Of a DNA stretch of 32,067 nt, positions 1-7,631 are shown piece by piece. The stretch's first letter is position 1. Every line of letters starts with the position of its first letter. Position numbers and translations under genes: made by a program. The notes beneath the pieces are model-generated. The model worked only from the letters and a program-made list of their open reading frames with translations, made no database searches and had not been told where the DNA came from. Source of the stretch: an uncultured Eubacteriales bacterium (GTDB lineage: Bacteria; Bacillota; Clostridia; Oscillospirales; Acutalibacteraceae); contig ONAH01000086.1 of the NCBI GenBank assembly GCA_900315715.1, forward strand, positions 1-32,067. Reading direction: 5' to 3'.

Positions 1-68
1 CACTATTCACTGCCCACTATTCACTGCCCACTATTCACTATTCATTATTCACTATTCACTATTCACTA
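1..68. repeat. Heptamer tandem repeat (CACTATT / minus-strand GTGAATA)
   Basis: The first 68 bases are runs of the heptamer CACTATT with variants (CACTGCC, CATTATT). On the minus strand this reads GTGAATAGTGAATAG. The array may continue beyond the left edge. It reaches into the stop codon of the minus-strand DUF4830 gene: the TAG at 66-68 is one repeat unit. Heptamer arrays of this type are known as short tandemly repeated sequences in intergenic regions of several bacteria. No function can be read from the sequence. Confidence 0.85.
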
Positions 69-542
69 CTTACCGTTCTCCCCTTTTCTCAAAGCATTCA
101 TTTCACCGTCAAGGGTAACCGTACATTCATCTCCGCCGATAATCCTGCCTTCGCATACAATAAGGTTGATGTGCTTATCGTCATCTTCGCTCAGGTATGT
201 ATAGCGGACGCACTCTGCCCCACGATAATATAAAAGGTCTGTACCGTTTTGTTTTTGCAGGGTGTTGTAATTGGTGTAAACATCTCCGAACTCTATGGGT
301 ATTCTGATGTTCTGGCTTTCTTCTGATGAGGAGTTAACGTTGTATCCAAGTCTGGTGAGAAATTCTATTCTTTGAGCGGGAGTTTCTCCGATGTTGTCTA
401 TGCCAAGATAAGTGTCGGGCGGTGACATTGTGTGAAACGAACTGCCTATCATCAGCAGAAACACGCATGACATGAAGAACAGTGCGAACAGCGTTAAGAT
501 AATGCTTTTCTTTGTGGTAGCGGTGAAATCAATACTAAACAT
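66..542 (-). CDS. DUF4830-type membrane-anchored protein
   Basis: A 158-residue protein with one hydrophobic segment at about residues 13-34, preceded by lysines, so it is probably anchored in the membrane with the rest outside. It contains a Cys (MSCVF) inside the hydrophobic stretch, which could also be a lipobox-like feature. The C-terminal half (about 105-150: VRYTYLSEDDD, NLIVCEGRIIGGDEC, LDGEMNAL) matches my memory of the DUF4830 family of Clostridia, whose function is unknown. It is transcribed away from the acyltransferase gene at 607. Its TAG stop lies in the heptamer repeat, so its last residues may vary between strains. Confidence 0.75.
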   Translation of the reverse strand: MFSIDFTATTKKSIILTLFALFFMSCVFLLMIGSSFHTMSPPDTYLGIDNIGETPAQRIEFLTRLGYNVNSSSEESQNIRIPIEFGDVYTNYNTLQKQNGTDLLYYRGAECVRYTYLSEDDDKHINLIVCEGRIIGGDECTVTLDGEMNALRKGENGK

Positions 543-606
543 AATATTACCGGCTTTCTATGAAGTTGGAGGGTGGATATAAAAAAATCGAAAGGAAAGA
601 TAATGA

Positions 607-1386
607 TTGTCTGAAACAAAGACATTAAAACAGCGTATACCCATACTTGACGAAATAAGAGGATTATCCGTAATAGTGATGATAGCGTATCACACAGCGT
701 TTACATGGGGAAATATATTTAGTTTGCCGGTCGGGAAAACAATGCTTGCAGTACTGGAACCGATACATTATGTGATACCGTTTCCGTTTGTGTTTATATC
801 GGGGATATGTACTAAGCTTAGCCGTTCAAATTTAAGGCGTGGACTAATATTGATGATACCGGCGTTGATAATAAATGCTGTAACGATTGTGGCGGATAAG
901 TACATATCGGGAATAGCGATATATTTCGGGGTTATCAATATGTTGAGTGCGGTGATGATACTCTACTGGATAACGGGTAAGTACATCGAAAAACTCCCCT
1001 CCCGCCTATCGTTTGGCGTATGTATGATACTATTTATGGTAACATGGGGTATAAAGCTTGAATACATGGGCATATTTGGAATAAGGCTTGTTAAAATGCC
1101 GGAGGTGCTATATAAAAACAAGTTTATGTTTCCGATAGGGTTTCCGACAAGACATTTTGTATCATCGGATTATTTCCCGCTGATACCATGGTTTTTTCTG
1201 TTTCTTGCAGGTGCGTATTTCGCGGATATGATGAAACACACCTCCCGTCTTAAATCGGATAAGCTTTATAACCGTCACAGCAGGTTTCTTGAGATAGTAG
1301 GGAAATACGCTTTGTACATATATATAGCACATCAGCCGGTAATATTCGCATTAACGTATGTGTATATAAATTTTATCGGAAAATGA
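607..1386 (+). CDS. DUF1624 / heparan-glucosaminide N-acetyltransferase-like membrane protein
   Basis: A 259-residue multi-pass membrane protein. The N-terminus (RIPILDEIRGLSVIVMIAYHTAF, about residues 10-32) carries the D-x-x-R-G-x-x-V-x-x-M-x-x-x-H pattern of the HGSNAT/DUF1624 acyltransferases, in which the His in the first helix is thought to carry the acetyl group. Hydrophobic segments follow to the C-terminus (KYALYIYIAHQPV). The family moves acetyl groups from cytoplasmic acetyl-CoA to sugars across a membrane; the substrate here is unknown. The start is TTG at 607, chosen because AAAGGAAAG at 591-599 sits seven bases before it. The redox protein at 1399 follows after 12 bases, suggesting one transcript. 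Confidence 0.8.
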   Translation: MSETKTLKQRIPILDEIRGLSVIVMIAYHTAFTWGNIFSLPVGKTMLAVLEPIHYVIPFPFVFISGICTKLSRSNLRRGLILMIPALIINAVTIVADKYISGIAIYFGVINMLSAVMILYWITGKYIEKLPSRLSFGVCMILFMVTWGIKLEYMGIFGIRLVKMPEVLYKNKFMFPIGFPTRHFVSSDYFPLIPWFFLFLAGAYFADMMKHTSRLKSDKLYNRHSRFLEIVGKYALYIYIAHQPVIFALTYVYINFIGK

Positions 1387-1398
1387 AAGGAAGTAGCT

Positions 1399-1860
1399 AT
1401 GACAAGAGGAGATACAGCAAAAAGATTATATTTAAGCGGTTACAACTGTACCCAGTCGGTGGTGATGGCATTTGAGGATATGCTGGGTTATGACGCGAAA
1501 ACGGTTGCACTGATAACACAGCCGCTTGGTACCGGAATAGGCGGAATGCGTGAGGTATGCGGTACGGTAAGCGGAATGGCAGTTGTATTGGGAATACTGT
1601 TCGGGGGCGACGATCCTAAAAATCCGCTCAAAAGGAGAGAGATTTACAAGAGAGTACAGGAGTTGTCACAGAGGTTTGAGAAAGACAACGGCAGTATAGT
1701 ATGTCGTGAGTTGGTGGGCATGACAAAGCTTGGAACAAGTAAGGGCAATCCATATGACAGGCCGTCGGATTATAAGAAACGCCCCTGCCCCGAACTTGTA
1801 AAATATGCGGCAGATATACTGGAGGAATATATTGAGGAGCATAAAAACGAACTGAAATGA
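1399..1860 (+). CDS. C_GCAxxG_C_C family redox protein
   Basis: A 153-residue soluble protein. Near residue 17 is GYNCTQSV, near 55 VCGTVSGMAVVLGILFG, near 103 CRELVG, and near 131 CPELV. This four-cysteine layout with a glycine/alanine-rich helix after the second Cys matches the C_GCAxxG_C_C family, common in anaerobic Clostridia and thought to be redox active; the biochemical role is not established. The ribosome site GAAAGGAAG starts just after the previous stop. It is probably cotranscribed with the acyltransferase upstream. The GCA of the family name is replaced by GTV here, so this is a divergent member. Confidence 0.8.
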   Translation: MTRGDTAKRLYLSGYNCTQSVVMAFEDMLGYDAKTVALITQPLGTGIGGMREVCGTVSGMAVVLGILFGGDDPKNPLKRREIYKRVQELSQRFEKDNGSIVCRELVGMTKLGTSKGNPYDRPSDYKKRPCPELVKYAADILEEYIEEHKNELK

Positions 1861-2196
1861 TAATATATTCAAAAAAAGGAAGTTTGTTACAAAATTTTAA
1901 TATAGAAATTTTGTTTTTCTATTGACTTTTATTTTATAATTAATGTAATATAGAAGTGGTGAATATATTGGTCGCAGTGTGCGAAAAATATCTTTGGTAA
2001 AAATGCCTTTATTAAGTAAAGTCTGAGTGATTTTTTTACAAAGTATTATGACAGGTGGTAATTGTAAGCAGACAAATTATTTTGTAAACGGTTGTGGAGC
2101 ATTGTCGGTTGATTTATTCTATATATAGTTGTATAATTAAATTTAAAGTAAAATATCGTAAGCTATTACGAAGTAAATAATGAAAAGAGGGTTTTT
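1861..2196 (+). promoter_or_regulatory. Intergenic region before glgB with two promoter candidates
   Basis: 336 bases without a convincing gene. There are two sigma-70/SigA-like promoters. The first has TTGACT at 1922-1927 and TAATAT at 1946-1951 (18-base spacer). The second has TTGATT at 2109-2114 and TATAAT at 2132-2137 (17-base spacer). If the first is used, the glgB leader is about 240 bases. A 13-codon GTG reading frame at about 1960 follows a weak GAAGTGG, but I cannot support it as a gene. An operator-like palindrome at 2154-2174 is listed separately. Confidence 0.6.
2154..2174. promoter_or_regulatory. Operator-like palindrome before glgB
   Basis: ATATCGTAA, four bases, then TTACGAAGT: nine-base arms with two mismatches, starting 16 bases after the TATAAT at 2132-2137. 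The right part, TATTACGAAGT, differs by one base from TATTACGAAAT in the operator before the amylase gene (10154-10164). Arm spacing differs from that in the other two operators, so common recognition is inference. If real, it would place glgB under the same regulator, probably the MarR protein at 5401. Confidence 0.45.
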
Positions 2197-4359
2197 ATGG
2201 CAACTAACATCGATAAGCTTTCTGAGTTAGAGCTGTTCCTGTCAGGCGAATCCACACACGCATACAAGTTCTTAGGTTCTCATTTTATGAAAATCGGGGA
2301 CAGAAGCGGTGTAGTATTCAGAGTATGGGCACCTAACGCAAAAAGTGTTGCTGTTGTAGGTGACTTCAACGGTTGGGATCAAAACGCAAACTATATGTAC
2401 AGATTGTACAACACAAGTATTTGGGAGACATTTATAGACGGGCTTTCAGAATACGACAATTACAAATACAGCGTAGAATCCTCTTGGGGAGAAAGATTTC
2501 TCAAGACAGACCCCTATGCTTTCCATTGTGAACTTCGTCCGGAAAATGCGTCAAAGGTTTACGATATAGACGGATACGAGTGGCATGACAGTGATTGGTA
2601 CGAGTATAAGAAAGAGCACCCGCACAGAAGTCAGCCAATAAACATTTATGAGATGAATGCAGGCTCATGGAAAAAGAATGATGACGGTACTTTCCTCACA
2701 TACAGACAGCTTGCAGATACTCTTGTACCGTATATAAAAGAGATGGGCTATACTCACTTAGAGTTTATGCCATTAACAGAGTTCCCGTTTGACGGCTCAT
2801 GGGGCTATCAGGTAACAGGATATTTTGCTGCAACATCACGTTACGGCACACCTAAGGATCTTATGTACTTTATAGACGAGTGTCATAAGGCAGGAATAGG
2901 CGTAATACTTGACTGGGTTCCGGCACACTTCCCGAAAGATGCTCACGGTCTTGCACGTTTTGACGGTACAGGCTGTTATGAGTATGAGGATTGGAGAATT
3001 GGTGAGCATAAGGAATGGGGCACATATATTTTCAACTACTCCAGATACGAGGTTAAGAGCTTCCTTATTTCTTCTGCAAACTTCTGGCTTGAGGAGTATC
3101 ACTTTGACGGTATCCGTGTAGATGCAGTTGCGTCAATGCTTTACCTTGACTACAACCGCAAGGACGGCGAGTGGCTGCCTAACCAGTACGGCGGTAGAGA
3201 AAACCTTGTAGCTGTTGAATTCATACAGAAGTTAAATACTGTTATTCATACACTGCACCCCGAAGCACTTATGATTGCTGAGGAGAGTACGGCATGGGCA
3301 AACGTAACAGGCTATCCGATAAAGGATTACGGTTTGGGCTTTGACTACAAGTGGAACATGGGTTGGATGAACGATACACTGCGTTACATCGAAGAAGATC
3401 CGCTGTGGAGAAACTGGCACCAGAACGAACTTACATTCAGCCTTGTATATGCATTCTCAGAGAGCTTTATACTACCTATTTCACATGACGAAGTAGTTTA
3501 CGGAAAGGGTTCTCTCCTCAACAAGATGCCCGGCTATTACGATATGAAGTTCCAGGGCTTGAGAGGATTCTTGGGTTACATGATGTCTCACCCGGGCAAG
3601 AAGCTCACATTTATGGGTACAGATATAGGCCAGTTTGACGAGTGGAACGCAAACGAGCAGCTCCAGTGGAACTTGCTTGAATACGATAAGCATAAGCAGC
3701 TCAACCACTATATTGCTACTCTTAACAAGTTCTATCGTGATGTTCCTGCAATGCACGAGAACGACTACGACTGGAACGGTTTCCGTTGGATCGCACTTGA
3801 CGACTGCCAGAACAGCATTATCTCCTACCGCAGAATTGCATTTGACAGCAGTGAGGTTATAGTTATCTGTAACTTCCAGCCTGTTACAAGAGAGAATTAC
3901 CGCATAGGTGTTCCGAAGTACGGAATTTATGAAGAAGTACTCAACTCAGAAAATGAGGAGTTTGGCGGTTGCGGAATTAAGAACGAAGGCGATATTATGG
4001 CTGACGATATTCCGAACAATGATCTTGACTACTCAATAAGCCTTACACTTCCACCGCTTGGTGTTCTCTTCCTCACACTGAAAGAGGAACTCCCTGCACC
4101 TGTAAAGCCGGAACCGGAAGAAGAGAAGGCTGAGGACGCTGAGGACGCAGCAGAAGCACCTGCTGAGGAGAAAGCAGAAGAAGCTGCAGAGGAAACACCT
4201 GCTGAGGAGAAAGCAGAAGAAGCTGCAGAGGAAGCACCTGCTGAGGAGAAGTCAGAGGAAGCTGCAGAGGAAGCACCTGCTGAAGAAACAGCAGAAGAGC
4301 CTGCCGAGGAGAAAAAATCATCAAAGAAATCAAGTAAGAAAAAGTCATCAAAGAAGTAA
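2197..4359 (+). CDS. glgB: 1,4-alpha-glucan branching enzyme with acidic repeat tail
   Basis: A 720-residue GH13 enzyme that cuts alpha-1,4-glucan and rejoins the piece as an alpha-1,6 branch, in glycogen synthesis in the cytoplasm. Residues about 25-120 form the CBM48 domain (VFRVWAPNAKSVAVVGDFNGW). The catalytic barrel follows with WGYQVTGYFAATSRYGTP, VILDWVPAHF, DGIRVDAVASML (nucleophile Asp), MIAEEST (acid/base Glu) and LPISHDEVVYGKGSL. From about residue 630 an added tail is rich in Glu, Ala and Pro, contains four copies of a 13-residue repeat and ends in a Lys/Ser stretch. AAAGAGGG at 2184-2191 supports the ATG. A terminator follows at 4379-4410, so the gene is probably transcribed alone. 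Confidence 0.95.
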   Translation: MATNIDKLSELELFLSGESTHAYKFLGSHFMKIGDRSGVVFRVWAPNAKSVAVVGDFNGWDQNANYMYRLYNTSIWETFIDGLSEYDNYKYSVESSWGERFLKTDPYAFHCELRPENASKVYDIDGYEWHDSDWYEYKKEHPHRSQPINIYEMNAGSWKKNDDGTFLTYRQLADTLVPYIKEMGYTHLEFMPLTEFPFDGSWGYQVTGYFAATSRYGTPKDLMYFIDECHKAGIGVILDWVPAHFPKDAHGLARFDGTGCYEYEDWRIGEHKEWGTYIFNYSRYEVKSFLISSANFWLEEYHFDGIRVDAVASMLYLDYNRKDGEWLPNQYGGRENLVAVEFIQKLNTVIHTLHPEALMIAEESTAWANVTGYPIKDYGLGFDYKWNMGWMNDTLRYIEEDPLWRNWHQNELTFSLVYAFSESFILPISHDEVVYGKGSLLNKMPGYYDMKFQGLRGFLGYMMSHPGKKLTFMGTDIGQFDEWNANEQLQWNLLEYDKHKQLNHYIATLNKFYRDVPAMHENDYDWNGFRWIALDDCQNSIISYRRIAFDSSEVIVICNFQPVTRENYRIGVPKYGIYEEVLNSENEEFGGCGIKNEGDIMADDIPNNDLDYSISLTLPPLGVLFLTLKEELPAPVKPEPEEEKAEDAEDAAEAPAEEKAEEAAEETPAEEKAEEAAEEAPAEEKSEEAAEEAPAEETAEEPAEEKKSSKKSSKKKSSKK
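4156..4311 (+). repeat. 39-bp coding tandem repeat in glgB tail (4 copies)
   Basis: Four copies starting at 4156, 4195, 4234 and 4273, each 39 bases and encoding variants of APAEEKAEEAAEE. The first three are nearly identical in DNA; the fourth has diverged. The period divides by three, so copy number can change without breaking the frame. Confidence 0.9.
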
Positions 4360-4378
4360 TTGAAGTAATTATATAAGC

Positions 4379-4410
4379 AAAAATACTCCCGATAAAAAGG
4401 GAGTATTTTT
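4379..4410 (+). terminator. Terminator after glgB
   Basis: AATACTCCC, loop GATAAAAA, GGGAGTATT, then a T-run: a nine-base stem followed by TTTTTATA. It ends shortly before the ribosome site of the Smr gene at 4428. Confidence 0.9.
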
Positions 4411-4427
4411 ATATATGGAGAGAAGCA

Positions 4428-4679
4428 ATGTCATACATAGAAACGATAGACCTTCACGGCGAAACAAGGGAAAGTGCGCGCCAAAGACTTACAGCCACAT
4501 TAAAAGCATTGCCGAAAGATACACGACAGCTTGTAGTGGTACACGGATTTCACGGAGGAAACGCACTCAGAGAAATGGTGAGGAACTTTAAGCACCCGAG
4601 AATAGAACAGAAGTCCATAGGATTAAATCAGGGAGAAACAATACTGATTATAAAGCCGAAAGGAAATACGGTTAAGTAA
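4428..4679 (+). CDS. Small Smr-domain protein
   Basis: An 83-residue protein consisting almost entirely of an Smr domain: the N-terminal IDLHGETRESA (DLHG motif, about residues 7-11) and VVVHGFHGGNALREMV (HGxHGG motif, about 37-52). Smr domains bind and sometimes nick DNA or RNA; they occur at the C-terminus of MutS2 and as free small proteins like this one. Which nucleic acid it acts on cannot be told. GGAGAGAAGC precedes the ATG. The glycosylase gene follows after 24 bases, so the two are probably cotranscribed and may share a nucleic-acid role. Confidence 0.85.
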   Translation: MSYIETIDLHGETRESARQRLTATLKALPKDTRQLVVVHGFHGGNALREMVRNFKHPRIEQKSIGLNQGETILIIKPKGNTVK

Positions 4680-4703
4680 CAACTGTTAATTGGTAAAGGT
4701 TTT

Positions 4704-5189
4704 ATGCGGTTAGAACACGAATTTGAGCCGATATACGACGGTAATTCAAAGATACTAATACTTGGCAGTTTTCCGTCAGTCAAGTCAAGAGAACAGAATT
4801 TCTATTACGGACACCCTCAGAACCGCTTCTGGAGATTGCTTGCGATGATTTGTAAATCCGATACGCCGCAGACAATACAGGAGAAAAAGTCGTTGTGCTT
4901 ATCAAACGGTATCGCCCTGTGGGACGTTATCAAGTCGTGCGAGATAGTAGGTTCAAGCGACAGCAGTATAAAAAATGCAGAGGTAAACGATCTGAGTGTT
5001 ATACTTGATTCATGCGATATTAAAGAGATATTTGTAAACGGCGGTATGGCATACAAGCTGTTTGTGAAATATCAGCAGGACACAATAAACAGAACTGCCG
5101 TGAAGCTTCCCTCAACAAGCCCTGCAAATGCAGCATGGAGTTTGGATAGATTATACTGTCAGTGGAAAGTGATAGAAAAATATATTTGA
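4704..5189 (+). CDS. DNA-deoxyinosine / uracil-DNA glycosylase family protein
   Basis: A 161-residue protein of the uracil-DNA glycosylase superfamily. Motif 1 is LILGSFPSVKSREQNFYYGH (about residues 17-37), continuing into PQNRFWRLLA, which resembles the MUG/hypoxanthine-glycosylase branch. Motif 2 is LPSTSPANA near the C-terminus. These enzymes remove deaminated bases (uracil or hypoxanthine) from DNA in base-excision repair. Assignment to deoxyinosine rather than uracil rests on overall similarity remembered from the family. Length is usual for the family. It lies downstream of the Smr gene and has only a weak ribosome site (GGTAAAGG). Confidence 0.8.
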   Translation: MRLEHEFEPIYDGNSKILILGSFPSVKSREQNFYYGHPQNRFWRLLAMICKSDTPQTIQEKKSLCLSNGIALWDVIKSCEIVGSSDSSIKNAEVNDLSVILDSCDIKEIFVNGGMAYKLFVKYQQDTINRTAVKLPSTSPANAAWSLDRLYCQWKVIEKYI

Positions 5190-5288
5190 AAAGTGAGGCT
5201 CAAATCTAAGAAAGCGCCAAAGTCGCTTGTATAATAAAAACACATTTTCCATTAAAGTTTTTATGCAATACTACAACTGCCTTTGTAC

Positions 5289-5318
5289 TTGACTTTATAA
5301 AAAAAGCCATGATATAAT
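5289..5318 (+). promoter_or_regulatory. Promoter of the MarR gene
   Basis: TTGACT at 5289-5294 and TATAAT at 5313-5318 with an 18-base spacer: a near-consensus SigA promoter. The leader to the ATG at 5401 is about 75 bases. I do not see the ATTTCGTA operator here, so autoregulation by that site is not supported. Confidence 0.75.
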
Positions 5319-5400
5319 GAAGGCAAATGAAAAGTACACAAAAACTCCCAGCTGATTTTATTATAAAAAACTGGATTATTAATTTAGGAGTGTGTTAGTA

Positions 5401-5832
5401 ATGGAAAATAACGATATAACCCTTCCCGAAGAGTTATACAGCGTTTTGGCAGACTTTCTTAACCAGAAAAACAATATTGAAGTTTTAAACAGTATAAGGG
5501 GTGAATATGGAGTTCTTAATTGCCTGATTGATATGGAGGACGGAGCTTCTGCAGGTGAACTTGGCAAAAAACTTCACGTTGTACCCAGCAGAATAGCAGA
5601 TATACTCAACAGCCTTGAACAAAAAGAACTGATTGTTCGTACAAGAAGTGAAATCGACAGAAGAGTTGTAAAGGCGCATATTACCGAAAAAGGCAGGCGG
5701 ATTTCAACCGAAAAAAGAACCGAAATACATAACAATTATAAGGGACTTTTTAAGATACTTGGTGAGAACGATGTAAGAGAATTGATAAGGCTTCTTAAAA
5801 TTGTATTATCTTATTATCCTGATGAAAAATGA
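5401..5832 (+). CDS. MarR-family winged-helix regulator
   Basis: A 143-residue MarR-type regulator. The recognition-helix/wing region is clear: GELGKKLHVVPSRIADILNSL, then KELIVRTRSEIDRRVVKAHITEKG, the D-x-R-R/x-x-I-T-x-x-G wing signature. MarR proteins bind palindromic DNA as dimers and usually release it on binding a small ligand. The start is placed at ATG 5401 rather than GTG 5392 because AGGAG at 5386-5390 would be only one base from the GTG. It sits directly before the condensation operon, whose promoter overlaps a palindrome of the right size, so it is the natural candidate repressor of that operon and of the amylase gene. The ligand is unknown. Confidence 0.85.
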   Translation: MENNDITLPEELYSVLADFLNQKNNIEVLNSIRGEYGVLNCLIDMEDGASAGELGKKLHVVPSRIADILNSLEQKELIVRTRSEIDRRVVKAHITEKGRRISTEKRTEIHNNYKGLFKILGENDVRELIRLLKIVLSYYPDEK

Positions 5833-5867
5833 GTAAAAAATATTTGTAAATTTGGAAGTTTTGTCTA

Positions 5868-5930
5868 TTGAAAAAGATAGATTAATGATGTAATATTATT
5901 TCGTAATATGAAATGTTCATGTTATGAAGT
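5868..5930 (+). promoter_or_regulatory. Promoter and palindromic operator of the condensation operon
   Basis: TTGAAA at 5868-5873 and TAATAT at 5891-5896 (17-base spacer). From 5898 to 5914 lies ATTTCGTAATATGAAAT, an eight-base inverted repeat with one mismatch around a central A, covering the expected transcription start. A further, weaker half-site (TGTTATGAAGT, 5920-5930) lies downstream. The same 17-base palindrome in the same place relative to the -10 is found before the amylase gene. A protein bound here would block RNA polymerase, so repression is the likely mode. Confidence 0.75.
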
Positions 5931-5978
5931 TTTTATAATTAAATAAAAAAAGAGATACAAAACAGAAAGGTGATTGAA

Positions 5979-7385
5979 ATGCAAAAGAATATTGGCGGCA
6001 TTATTCGAGAGTGTTATCCATTAACACCGGCACAGTTAGTTCACATTTTTACATTGAATTACAGTCCAACACATGAGATCGTTAATATTGGTACAGGACA
6101 GTATCTTCAGACTAAGCTCAACGTAGCGGCACTTCGTGAAGCTTTGAACAGAGCAGTAGAGAGATGTGAGTCCATGAGAATGAGAATCTGGAAAGATCCT
6201 GAAACAGGCGAAATGTGGCAGTACATAGAGCCGTATCAGAATGAGTTTTTTGAGTACTATGATTTCTCAGAGTGGCAGGAGGATAAAGTGACAGAGGTTC
6301 TGACAAAGTGGACTTCTCAGCCTTTTGATACCTTTGGCGGCAAGCTTTCCCGAATTGTAATTGTATCTCTTCCAAATGGCTATAACGGCTATTATTTCAA
6401 CGTACATCACGCTTGTATGGATTCAGGTTCGGTAATAGCATTTGCAAAGGACGTTATGGAGATATACAGCAGCCTTTTGTATGGCTTACCGTATCCAAAG
6501 CCGATGACATCGTTTATAGATTCTGTCAAGAAAGACCTTGAGTATGAGGGCAGCCGCAAGCAGAAGAGAGATGAAGAATTCTGGCACAAGCAGCTTGCAA
6601 TGCCTGAGCCGATATATACGGATTACAGAGGCAAAGAAAGACTGCTGCAGTTTAGAAAAGAAAGCGGCAACCCTGAGCAGAGATGGGGCATGCTTACAAG
6701 TTCAAACGGTGACGGCGGTACAATTACATATGAACTTGAAGTTGATTCAACAAAGAAGATACTTGATTTTGCACATGAACACGATTTACCTGTAAGTGCA
6801 GTAATACTTCACGCAATCAGAACAGTTCTTTCAAAGTTCAACGAAGAAGAAACAGATATTACGATAAGAGATTTTGTAAGCAGACGTTCAACAGTTCTCA
6901 ACAAGAAGTGCGGCGGTGTAAGAATGCACTGCTTCCCGCTGAGAACGATCATGCCGCTTGATACAACTGTACTTGAATCAATGCAGATAATCAAAAAGGC
7001 ACAGGAGGAGCTGTTTATCCATGCTGATTATTCCACTCTTAAGTATATGAAAGAAACAAGAGAGCGTTACGGAGTAGGACCAGGCGGCAGCTACCACAGC
7101 GTAAACTTTACATATCAGCCTGCAACGCTTAACAGTGTAGTTCCGTACCTTAAGGGTATAGGCTTCAAGAGCAGATGGTACAGCAGCGGCAAACAGCCAC
7201 AACCAATGTACATCACAGCTATGCACAGACCGGGCGACGGTGGACTAAACTTCTTCTTCGGATATCAGAAGGATTGTGCAACACCTGAGGAGATAGAATT
7301 CCTTTACTACTTCACAGGAAGAGTTTTGTTCCGCAGCATAGAGAATCCTGACAAGACAATAAAAGAAATTATCGACATGACTTGA
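5979..7385 (+). CDS. Free-standing condensation-domain acyltransferase
   Basis: A 468-residue protein of the NRPS condensation / acyltransferase superfamily. It begins with ECYPLTPAQLVHIF, like the C1 core motif of condensation domains. HHACMDSGS (H143, H144, D148) fits the catalytic HHxxxDG motif with Gly replaced by Ser. The second His is the expected catalytic residue and is present. Such enzymes join an acyl group held on a carrier protein to an amine or alcohol. The start is ATG 5979, not GTG 5970, because AAAGGTGA at 5966-5973 overlaps the GTG and is well placed for the ATG. The carrier-protein and ligase genes follow, so it probably uses the acyl carrier at 7401. Product unknown. Confidence 0.8.
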   Translation: MQKNIGGIIRECYPLTPAQLVHIFTLNYSPTHEIVNIGTGQYLQTKLNVAALREALNRAVERCESMRMRIWKDPETGEMWQYIEPYQNEFFEYYDFSEWQEDKVTEVLTKWTSQPFDTFGGKLSRIVIVSLPNGYNGYYFNVHHACMDSGSVIAFAKDVMEIYSSLLYGLPYPKPMTSFIDSVKKDLEYEGSRKQKRDEEFWHKQLAMPEPIYTDYRGKERLLQFRKESGNPEQRWGMLTSSNGDGGTITYELEVDSTKKILDFAHEHDLPVSAVILHAIRTVLSKFNEEETDITIRDFVSRRSTVLNKKCGGVRMHCFPLRTIMPLDTTVLESMQIIKKAQEELFIHADYSTLKYMKETRERYGVGPGGSYHSVNFTYQPATLNSVVPYLKGIGFKSRWYSSGKQPQPMYITAMHRPGDGGLNFFFGYQKDCATPEEIEFLYYFTGRVLFRSIENPDKTIKEIIDMT

Positions 7386-7400
7386 TATGAGGTGTTTAAT

Positions 7401-7631
7401 ATGTTAGAGAAGATGAAAGAAATCATTTGTGAGTACGTTGAGGTTGAGCCTGAGAATATTACAGAAGAATCACGTTTTATAGAGGATCTTGGTTTTAACT
7501 CATATGACGTTATGTGTATGATGGGCGATACAGAAGATAAGTTTGATGTAGAGATAGATCAGGAAGAGGCAGTTAAGTGTAAGACTGTCGGAGATTTCAT
7601 TAAATATATCGGAGGATTGGTTAATGAGTGA
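7401..7631 (+). CDS. Acyl/peptidyl carrier protein
   Basis: A 76-residue acidic four-helix carrier protein. EDLGFNSYDVMCMM contains Ser34 in the usual phosphopantetheine attachment context (D-L-G-x-x-S). It would carry an acyl or aminoacyl thioester between the ligase at 7624 and the condensation enzyme upstream. ATG 7401 is chosen; GTG 7392 lies inside the ribosome site TGAGGTG. The stop overlaps the ligase start by eight bases, which suggests translational coupling. No phosphopantetheinyl transferase is in the window, so one from elsewhere must prime it. Whether it is dedicated or also serves fatty-acid synthesis is unclear; the context argues for dedicated. Confidence 0.9.
   Translation: MLEKMKEIICEYVEVEPENITEESRFIEDLGFNSYDVMCMMGDTEDKFDVEIDQEEAVKCKTVGDFIKYIGGLVNE

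Noticed and set aside
1..68. Possible CRISPR array
   Set aside because: The units are seven bases long without spacers, so it is a simple tandem repeat.
1960..2000. 13-codon leader peptide before glgB
   Set aside because: It has only a weak ribosome site and no codon bias or structure to support it.
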